This document shows, piece by piece, positions 30,920 through 42,271 of a DNA stretch of 64,000 nucleotides. The notes under the pieces were generated by a model that saw only the letters and a program-made list of their open reading frames with translations, did not search any database and was not told the origin of the DNA. Position numbers and translations under genes: made by a program. How positions within the stretch are numbered: position 1 is the first letter of the stretch; every line of letters begins with the position of its first letter. Origin of the DNA: Polyodon spathula (taxonomy: Eukaryota > Chordata > Actinopteri > Acipenseriformes > Polyodontidae). The stretch lies in assembly GCF_017654505.1 (NCBI RefSeq), contig NC_054541.1:47066986-47130985 (forward strand), in the 5' to 3' direction.

Positions 30920-33900
30920 ATATATACTATGTATTAAAACGTTAACGTATATGATGTAGCTTCTCAGCTAGCTCTTGCATATATCTTAAATGAGTATTCT
31001 GGGTCAAGTTTCATTACACAGTTTCATTTGATTTTTCATTTGATCTAAACAGAGTTTCTTTTCTTTTTTATTGGCAGGCTTGGGGATTTTCTCAATACAT
31101 TTTGATTCGGCAGAGTTATTACACCAAAACTGAACCTGATCCCCAAATGCAGCTTATTAAAATTGCTCCCTAAGAACTGATAGGATTGATTGCTCTCTCA
31201 CTCCTCTCTTGCTGTAATTGTGCTGTAGGTGACCATCAATTTACTTCACGGGAATACTCTGAATGCCAGACTGCAGCATACATAATTCATAATTTACTGC
31301 TGTTCATAACTGTGTTTACCACACACTGATATAAACAGAATAATGCAAGCTTTATTCTGCAATGTGCTTACAAAATGTCATTTAGATAGAGTCTAAGTGA
31401 CTGTTCGTGTTGTGTTGTCTATTTCAAATTGACCAGCAAAGTGACTCTGCTTAGCTGGGTGGCAGGTGATTGGGTGATAACGGCTTTTGAAATGCTGAGT
31501 ACATAGAAATGTGATTGCATTTCTGAGGCACTCACTAGGTAGATGAATTGTACTGCATATCCTTTTTAAAAAATCCTATTTTGTTAGCGGCATGTATATC
31601 ATCCGTCACTGATTATATCTTTCATCTTAAAGGGGCAAATTCTGCCTGTTTGAAAATGATAAAGAGAAAAGAAAGCAAAACATATCTATCTTACAGAATT
31701 TCCATGTACAGTATTTATATCGCTGCGTACTAAAGTGATCAACTGTTTCGTACAAATAATCAGTCACAGAACTGTTGTGCATTTTTCTATAGAGCTGTTT
31801 GAAGATAATCATAGAATTCTTATGATCATTTGAGCTTTGTTGTACATCCAAAGTTTAATGATATGCTTGCTGCAGTGATCTGTAAAATTACACATGCAGC
31901 CCATTCATGTGGTGGGACAATTATCCAAGCTCCGAGAGTCAAGACCACACTTTCCACTGTGCTGTAAGGCATGGCTTGTTTTATTTAGTCAGCTCAAGAA
32001 ATTAAAAGACTTCCTTTTACACTTAAATTGCTTTAGTTTTACTACTGCATTTCCCTTAAACTGGGATATTAACTTAAATGAAGGGGAAGCAAACAGAACA
32101 GCTAATCAAAGTAAAACTATAAAACAACTCAAACAAACAAATGCTTTGGCTAATGCATTCATAAGTATTATAAGAAACAATCAGCATCAGAATTAGTTCA
32201 ACAAACATCTAGTGTTCAGGAATAGAAAAACAAATAACTCCTGTATTAATCAGTCACGCATGACACAGTGAACTCCGAACATGAAACTTAAACACGTGTG
32301 AATGATGTCCTAACAGAATGTGTTATAAGTGGAGTGCACCTGTATAGTAAAAAAAACAAATACACTGTAATCTGTATTCCAGTTTGAGAGTCATCAGGAG
32401 CTAGATTTACTGAGCATTTAGAAATTAACAGTTTATTTTATTCCACAATGAGCAAACTTTGCTTAGCAAGCTTGTTAATTAAATATTGTTAAATATTGCT
32501 TGTTAATGCAACATTTATGTTTTAATAAGCAATTCATTATCATTCTCTTTGAAACCACACAAGCAACTACTGCAGTTACTGAAACCATTGCCAATTTGTA
32601 TTGTTCAGGTCCTAAGCCTGGTAATGAAATTATATCCCCAGTACTGTGCATAGAACATCAAGCATCCAGGGGCAACTTGTAGTAAAGGCAGGCCGACAAT
32701 CTAAATGGATCTAAAAGAACTCATAGCGTGACCAGAACTAGTCGATCAGTGCTCTGGTCTCCTGCTATGAAAAGATGGGAATAATTCTACAAAGACTTAG
32801 CATGCACACCTGACCAATGATTGAAAATACTACTGAGCCCTTCAGTGCTGAACAGCACAGATAATGTGGTTATAAGGAAACACAATATCTGGCGAGAGTC
32901 CAAATAATATTTCATGCTACAGATATAAGGCACTGTTTTACAAATAGAAAACAGCTCTAGACTTACGTTTAATCCCACCTGGAATACTGGCTGTCCCATA
33001 ACATTTGCAAGCATTCGGATTAACGCAGCACCCTGTGAACAAAATGGGCAGAGTTCAAAAACCGTAATGATAGTGAGGTATTAAAGATACATAGTTTTTA
33101 TACTTGACTGAACTTAGGAAAAAAAACACCTTTAAATTAGGCTGTTCTAGAATTCATTAAAATTCTAAATTATTTCAAAAGTAGATATTAAAAGGTCACA
33201 GATAGAAATATCTGAAAACGGTACTACCGTAAGTGTTGGTAATTAAAAGTGCCAGGGAAATAATTAAAAGTAAGATGGTATTAAATTAACGAGAACAAGA
33301 CAGAAACTCAACAAATCTTTCCATCGTTATCCTTTAGGAGTCGGGACTCACTCAAGCCAAACTTCTTCATGTGAAACCCACACTCAAGACGATTTCAAAA
33401 TGATTTCTACAAACCCGCATTGCTTTTGGAACACTCCAGTTTAATGGTCTGTTACACAATGACACAGGCATTTGCATTTAGATAACCAAAGCATTCGGCT
33501 CACAGAAGAACATTTTTACGTTATAGTGTGCACATTTATCTTAAGGCATTATGAAAGACTTCAACAAACTGTTTACCTAACTTTTTAGCAGCTTTGTCTA
33601 TGTATGAAAAGTTACCTTTTTCCTTCATGTAATAGGTCTTGGATAGCTACATACTGTGTAAATAAAATGTATTGTATATAAATAGGATCGGTGCACAAGA
33701 CATTGATGAAAGTAAACAAACTATACGACTAACTGACCCATGTTATAAATTGTATTAGACAATTATACAGAAGCAATAACATTAAACTGAGGCCTTATAC
33801 CTCAGACACCCTATTCAGATTAAAAAAAAAAAAAAAAACTGCCTAGAAGTTACATGAATATCCAGTTTTTACAAAAAAAAGTCTTTAAATAACTAGTTAA

Positions 33901-36900
33901 AGATTTATAATCAAGCTTTCTAATTAAGTAATGATCATAACATGTTTATAGATGCTTTTTAAATGGATAAACTGAATCATAATCAGGTGATGTCATCAGA
34001 TATGCAAATATAGTCACACCACGGTTATACTACAAACTACAGATCCGTATGAAAAGGGTGTTTATAATGAATGTGAGAATTTGTTCACCTTTTTATAGGC
34101 AATCCAGTCAAACACTCTGTCTATGTCTGTTGCCTTCAGCACCTCCTGGGATATGGGGTGGGAGCTGGCCAGGCCGTCAAGCAGCATCACCTCGTGTAGA
34201 ACATCCGTCAGGAACCTCTGCTTCTCCTGAGAACATCACAAACAACAAGGACATTGGCCTCAAGCTGCCCAAAACGTTTCATTTAATGCATAGGCAAAAT
34301 CATTAATCTACCGACACCCAAGGTAAGATTGTTAAGCCAAACAGGACAGAAAATTACATACTTCACTTTCCCCTGAAGAAACTCAGCTCTAGTGTTCTAG
34401 AGTTCAACTGCAAGCATAGACAATGTGTGTAAGAGGCTTTGGGAGGCTAAGCCTCCCCAAAATAAATTGCCCAAACCCTCACAAGAAATTGTTTTGACCA
34501 ACATCAACATCATCATCATGTTGCCTGAACATCCTCTTTACAATTTCTGGATTTATTCTAATTGCTGTTATCTACACAAACAGCTTGATCTGAATCTGAC
34601 TTTAAAGATTTTCTGTGGCAAAATATTTTCGAGGCACACTGTCTGATTTCACACACCTCTGCTTTGTGGGAATTTGATAACAGTCAGAACATACTTCCTT
34701 TGACTTTTTGAACAAATACCACCTTATGAAATACGCTATATGTTGTCTTGTCTATAGAAATGCCAAACTATGGAAGAGATGGTCCTGCCTGTCCTTGTGT
34801 GTCGTTACTAAATTACACTGAATGCATAGGCCTAGGATTCCTCAGGGCTAAACAATTAGCATGGTCTCAGGTATGACAATGAGAAGCCAGTGTATTAGAA
34901 TATGCCTTCCTCAACAGTTCGAAGCCCTGTCCCACACAGTAATGCTTTGACCTCACCAGCCTTGTAATCCTCAAATAAATCACAGAGACGGGAGCGTGAG
35001 CTGCGAGATCCTTAAGGAATATTAATGGCTCATTTGCTGTGAAAATGAATTTTTCAAAAGTGTCAAAAAAAAAAAGAATGCCAGTTTGCACCATCTGGGG
35101 AAAATTACAGAAGTAGACAGCCACGATGTGTGCATAATGTAGTTAGATTTTTAGCTCTCGATGTTTGCAGATGCATAAAACCTCTTTTCCACTGAGACCC
35201 TGAGTGCCAGAATTCAAAAGCATGAACACACAAACGCTGTGATAAAGGCTTAAGCTAAATCTTATACAGTTAGTTGCACGCATGTTTGTCACCTGTTAGG
35301 TGATCTTAATCCCTGTGGGCCTTGAAAAGAAATGTAGCCATCTCTTCTGAGCAGAGCAGCTAACAATTGTGGCTCAACTTTTAGAACAACTAGATGAAGG
35401 TATCCATGTATGACTTCCATTAAAATGTCTCTTTTTAATACTGACCGATAAGTTTACATTACAGCAGTCTTGTAAGCTTATTACAGGCAGCATATTTAGG
35501 CCTAATGTCTTCCTCAGGTATAAAAATTGTATTAATCACACAATACATGCCCAGCTGATCAAACTACTTTACAACTGGGTAGACCTTTCTGACATCATTC
35601 CATTGGTACATTGTGGGTTTTAAAGGTCTGCAAGGTAAAGGACCTGTTAATCAGTCAAATCAGCCTATCTTTCCAGTCTGCAGACCCAAGGCAGCATCTT
35701 GGCATCTCTCAATCAAGATGGTCTGAGAAAGACCTTCTTCCCATTGTCTTTGCTGAATTCTTTACCTCCAGTTATACAGCCTTTTACTGAGCCTCTGGAC
35801 TTCAATGAATAAAACTAGTTGGAAGACTGAGCCACTTATGGAATTGTTTTCAGTTCTATTGAAATGCTAATGCACTGTTGTACTGTGGTATTGTGTTAAC
35901 ATGATTCCATTTCAGTGATGTCTAGTTGCAGTCAGCCCTCTCTACTTCCCAGGGCACCCTTCTCAAGAGGTTTTCCTAGGGACGTTTTTTTTTATTTATT
36001 TTTTAAATAAATAAATATATACATACATAGATACAGTGGCAGACTAGGGGGAAGAGGAGAGAAAGATGTAGTCCAGGATGGGCTAAGGGACTACATCCCC
36101 CAGAATGCCACCGGAGGGAACCAGGATGAGTGATGAATGAATGCCACCCACCTGCGATTAGCTGGGAATTATAATTGCAGACACTCGCTGGAAAGTAAAA
36201 GTCATACCAACAAGTATACCATGAATATTTGAATCAGTTTAATTGTTTACGAAGCTCATGCATGTTTTACTCAAGACGTCAGTCGGGCACAATTGCTTTA
36301 TTATAATTATCTTCCTATTGTACCTGCTCCTCTGCAAAGCCAGGTCACCATTACCAACAGATTATTTTGTGTCTTTGGTTGTTTGGTTTTTTTGGATTGA
36401 GTTTATGGCAATTTGTGTTTTACTATCATTGCTGGTGATGCAGCCTGATTCTTACATTATTCAAAGACATCATTCTGGGTATAATTTTTTTTTTATTACT
36501 CTAAATATCCAATTTCCATAAGAAGACAAATCCATTTGAGATAATTATATGGTACGTGCTATTAAAAAGTTTCACATTGTAAATGTAAGTCTTAAAGTCC
36601 AACACTGTTGTAATTACCTGCTAGATAACTAACTGACAGTGGCTACAGTTAAGTAAAAGCAGACAGCTCTACCTAGCAGTGAATACAGGTCAGTCTCATG
36701 AGACCTAAAAGCATTGACTTGGTTATGTATAGATTAAGCCATACACTGAGCATGACCACAGAAGGTCAATCATTTGAAACTAACCACGGTAATTACTGGG
36801 CGCTCCTCCCAAGAAAATCCATATATGAATAAGGATCGGGAATTAAATCAAGCTATCCACTCTATACTATTTGTCTAACATGGCAGAACTAAATGTTTTG

Positions 36901-39900
36901 ACTGTTCCAGAATGTAGACATGGAATGAAGATTCATTAGAATGTTAGGGTAAATAGACTTAGGAAATACAGGAAGTAGTAAATAATGTATCGGACTTGGA
37001 ACACAGAGTTAAAATACTGTCCAGTTAGATGCTGTACACTTGGCTGTATGATACTATGGTGATCAGGTACAATTCTGACCATATTTAGAATGTGTAATGT
37101 TAGAACGCTATTCCAAGAACGTGTAACAAGAAAGCTTGGATTTAGATCTGCAGATATTTGTCCCCGGACAATGTTAATTTGTTGTGTCTGCACAAGATCT
37201 GCCCAGGCATGTAATGCCCTTTCAAATTCCAAGGCTGCATTCCTTGTTGTTTCATTATCGTGGTGCACAACTGGTAAGTTGGTAGTGCAGAAAACAATTG
37301 TCCATATTTACCAAGGTCTTTAAACCAAAACGTAATTTGCACCGACATAAATAAAACTGTAAATGTTTGCAAACAAGTTTATTTCAGGACAAGAATGTGT
37401 GCTAAAGGTGTTTGTCATATGTTGTAATAGTTGCAGTTTAATTTGCCTTTCCAAAAAAACTGTAGTTTAGAGCAGAGGCCTTGATAAATCTGTCCCACAG
37501 AGTATGTTGTCGTGTTTGAAGCAGTTTTTTCCCCAGACAAATACTTTATTTTGTTCTCTATACAGCATCGTCTCCAAAACAAGCACCGTTCTTAACAACT
37601 GTTTGTTTCATTTAACAGAATCCAGAGATGATATGGTTTTGATCTGGTGAATTCACTTAATGTGTCTCAGTGGCTGCTTTGGGCCACTATTTAAAGAACC
37701 TCGTGGGCAAAAGTACTGGATTAATTTAGCACTGAATGTTTTCTTTATGCATTTGCACCAAACACTAGCAGACAACATAGTCAAAAGCAGGTTGACAAAT
37801 ACAATTGAGAACATGGAATGCCATCAAGAAATCATTATTGACAGTTATATGCAAACATACTTTTTTATTGATCAATTTTTTTTTTTTTTCGTTTTTTCAT
37901 AAAGTAATAGAAATTAAAATGAAATTCCAATAAATACACATGGCTTGTTTCTTTATCTCCTCTGCATCTATGTGTGGAACACTGACAGTATATTTTACAC
38001 TTAATTGATTCAACAGATATGCATTGCTGGAAGCTCTATGCTTGCAAGAGCAGCAGCTGGTACCTTTCGGCAATCCTAGAAATATAACAGACAGTATTGC
38101 GGAAAGGCAAACAAAAAGCCATTTGAGATAATCTGACATACTGGAGTTAGGTAACTTACCATGTGCCAGTCTGGGAAGAGGAAGTCTGCACCCAAGAATT
38201 CAAAGAAATGGGCAAACCCCTCTTTTAACCAAACATCCTCCCACCACACCGGTGTCACCAGGTCCCCAAACCACTACGGGAGAGAAGAAAGAGGGTTGAG
38301 TCTTTTAATTACCAAGGACCTGAAACATACTGGTCTTTACAGGTATACTTTGTTTCATTTTCATAAAGTTTCACCTTGATCCTGTTCTGTATCGTAATTT
38401 ATATATGTTTTAATTGTTCTGTGGTTTGGTACTAACGTTTTACAGCTGTACTTTCTGTTGACAGACATGGTCAAACCTGAGAAGGCATTTAGCTCCACTG
38501 GTGTTTATATCAGTTAATTACACCGCTTCTTGGGGCTGCAAATTAACTTTGAGCTCTTTACAAAAGGTCAATCTTCGTTTATCAGTGGCAGTTGAAAAGT
38601 GGTGTTGTTCTTGCTGCAGTTTTGAAGAGAAGACAAGCTTGCCATCTTAAATTCCCCTTATATAGTAGCTTTCTTCTTTATCACAAACTGCAAGAAAATA
38701 AACCAGCACAGTTGCTGGTGATGGATCTTTGGCCATAGCCATCCGTCTATTTAAAGACTTCTATTAAAGCTCCAAGACAAACCTGTACATCAGATACCCT
38801 AACGTGGCACCTGAAGAGAACCAAATCTTCCAGATATTTCCTACATGCCCCTAGCATCAGCCACTCTTTCATATCATGCATTTATAAATTGTTAAAATGT
38901 ATTTTAGTTGGACTGGAAATTCTGAATCTTTATGCTGAACCTGAAGAGCTCAGTCCCATCCTTCTGATTCACGTATGAAGGAAAAAATAAATGTGACTCT
39001 AGGTTTGCAGGTGTTGTGTTTAGCCTAACAAACACATACAGTATATAGAAATAGTATTTTAATCACCATAATGCTTGTTTTTTCTTTCTTTCTTCTTTTT
39101 TTTTCAGTAAGCATTGCCAGCAGCGTTGTGCTTGGTTCCCCGTTGATACACAGCAGAGCGATTACCATTCCTCCTGATCTCATTCTGGATTTAGAAACTC
39201 TTTAAGAGGTGTACATTTATGAAAGTAGGCATGACAAACAGTAGCTCTATTTTTATGTTTGTAGTTGGAATTATTGGTGGGTATTCTAAGACGACATGTC
39301 CTGTAAAAATGATCAGTCATAAAAAACAAACACCAGTATGATAAAACAGGATACTTGTTAGCTTGTAAAAATAGCCCTGTAACATTTATTATGTGTTTGA
39401 ACGTCTTTAGTGGTTTGAGAAAATGTGCAGACACTAACAGTGCACCTAGATCAGTGCAACGCTACATTTAAACATAAAGCATATTCAGCAGGTCACTTGT
39501 TTAAGTAACATTAACATGATTAACCGCTGAATGCGTTTTGAGTTGGCATTTACCGGGATAAATCCCAATGGAATTTCAATTTATTTTTATTTATTTTAAT
39601 TTGGTTGTCATATGATTTTGAATATCCAGTCTATTTACATAAAGAATTAACAATATCAATGAAATCATGATTTATTTATTTTTTTAATTAATATGCGTTG
39701 GAAGCTAGAGAGAAAATGATAAATAGAAATATTAATTTCACCAAATTTTTTTTTTTTTTTTTTTTCCGATTGACACAATGATTAATTTAGCTAAGCTATT
39801 ACAAAACAGAGGCTGTTATTCCATTGTAATTAAATACCAATTCATAAAAGTCAACCCATTTGCAAGTCTTTTAAAAAACCTTTCAGCAGATCTATTGGAG

Positions 39901-40471
39901 TTCAGCATGATTGAATTATTGTTTTACTGAGTCTATGTAGCTGCATTTGCAATAAACTCCATGTGCTTTGCTGCGTGCACTCCATCCACAATACAGTGAT
40001 TCCAATACAATGTTTCATGTTCAAGTCAGCTTCATCTAATAGTCCCCAAAGCAGAATCAGCTTTGTTTAGTGGAGCTCTTCGCAAGTTGATTATAAAATG
40101 TCAGTATGTACTCAACTGTGTCACTGTTTTATAGAAAAGTCTCTCTGACATGGCAGTATTGTGATGCTGTTTGTGAATGGAGTGCTTGTGGAACGTGATG
40201 GAATAAGAGCTACCATGCTATTCTCTGCCAGTATACCTCAATTCTGACCTGACAGAACACCGCTGCTATTTAGTCCTGGGGCACTATTGAACAGAAGATA
40301 TTAACAGATAACTATACTGAGACTCAACTGTGACTGCAGGTGTTAGAGATTCAGTTACATTTCTTATACTTTTGATTCATTGAACTAATCTAAAGGTTGA
40401 AATCTTTGTAGCCAAAGTAATCCGGAGACACCCCCTATCCCCATTAGGCTACATATATGTGTATAATAATG

Positions 40472-40548
<77 letters not shown>

Positions 40549-42193
40549 GCAGTACCTGTCAAAAGTTTGAGTACACCTGCTTGAAACCAGGTTTTTCATG
40601 ATTATCTATGTTTTTAACTGTATAAACTTGTCTATAAACACTTAATATTTCATTATATAATACGTGTACTTATATAAGCTGATAATCATAAGTGAATTGC
40701 ATTCAAAAATTTTATTTTTAAATGAAAATGTAAATCTTGTCAATTTCAATGAAATGGTCACCCAAAGCAAGGGGATTTCAGTCTGAAGCCGAAGTCAGTT
40801 AAAAATCTGAAATGTGTATAACACAGTGTTAGAACACTGGCCTAAGTATAAAAGTGTATTTGTTAGATGTTCTGAGTTAACTAGCATGTTACTTAATTAA
40901 CCTTTTGGCACCAATTATTGTTACCAGGTGAGGGTCCATGATTGCTATAAATATAGGTAGCATAGGCACATGTTTGTCATTCCTGAATGTAAGGGAGCAG
41001 AAAATTGCAAAATACGCTCAGTTAAGCAAAGAAAAAAGATTGTAATTACTTTAAGAAATGAAGGTCAATCTTTAAGACAAATTGCAAGAACTTTGCAAGT
41101 GTCTGTAACTGCTGTGGCCAAGACATTAAACCATTTGAAGAAACTGGCACTCATGAGGACCGAACAAGGTTAGGCAGGCCAAGGGTGACCTCAGAATCAG
41201 AGAACAAGTTCATTCGAGTTACAAGACTGTGAAACCGGCGATTAACTGCCCCTGAAATACAAGGTCAGCTAAATGCTACTAGAAGTACAGATGTTTCAAC
41301 ATCAACTGTTCAGTGGAGATTGCGTGAAGCTGGCCTAACTGGAAGAACTGCTGCAAAGAAACCATTGTTAAGAGTGCAGAATAAGAGGAAGAGACTTGCC
41401 TGGGCCAAAAAACACAGAAACTGGATGTTTGAGGAGTGGAAGTTGGTCTTATGGACCGATGAGTCAAAATTTAAAATTTTTGGGTCCAACCGCCAAGTAT
41501 TTGTGAGACACAGAGAGGGTGAGCGCATGAGTTCTGCATGTGTGGTTCCCACTGTCAAGCATGGAGGAGGCAGTGTCATGGTCTGGGGTTGCTTTGCTGG
41601 TGACAGAGTTGGTGATCTTTACCAAATCCATGGCAAGCTCAACCAACATGGTTGTCATAGCATACTTCAGAGGCAAGCCATTCCATCAGGATTATGGCTA
41701 GTTGGGCAGGCCTTCATTCTTCAGCTAGATAATGACCCAAAACACACCTCAAAGTTGTGCAAGAACTATCTGGCGAAGAAGGAAAGTGAAGGACAACTCA
41801 ATCTAATGACCTGGCCCGCCCAGTCTCCAGACCTCAAGCCCATAGAACTTGTATGGGACGAACTGGACAGAAGAGTCAAAGTAGCACTACCCACAAGTGC
41901 CCTATATCTCTGGGAATTGCTGCAGAAGAGCTGGGAAGACATGGCTGGTGATTTCCTGCTAAAACTTGTTAATCAAATGCCTCGTGAGGCTGTTATTAAG
42001 GCAAAGGGTGGCTCTTTTGAGGAATCCAAGATTTAGAGACAATTTTCAATTTTCTTGAACATTGCTTTGATACTCCTTATGTTTTGTTTTGTATATTGCA
42101 ACATGTGTTTTTATTTTCAAGTATTTACAGAAACGTATACAACATAAAACATTGTTAATTATGAAAAACCTGGTTTCCAGCAGCAAGTGTATG

Positions 42194-42271
<78 letters not shown>

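Larger units (their letters stand above)
23870..32966 (-). other. TRHDE intron 7, tandem-repeat rich
   Basis: 9097-base GT-AG intron. In order it contains (TA)n clusters (24622-25155), a 39-bp minisatellite, a 54-bp minisatellite, a hAT-like element filled with a second roughly 54-bp array, (AAG)n and (TA)n. No gene was found. The many periodic open frames on both strands come from repeat units whose lengths are multiples of three. Confidence 0.9.

Noticed and set aside
36936..37372. Overlapping minus-strand frames of 110 and 76 codons in intron 5
   Set aside because: No recognised motif, no splice or repeat context, and frames are open on both strands. Probably chance in a less AT-rich stretch.
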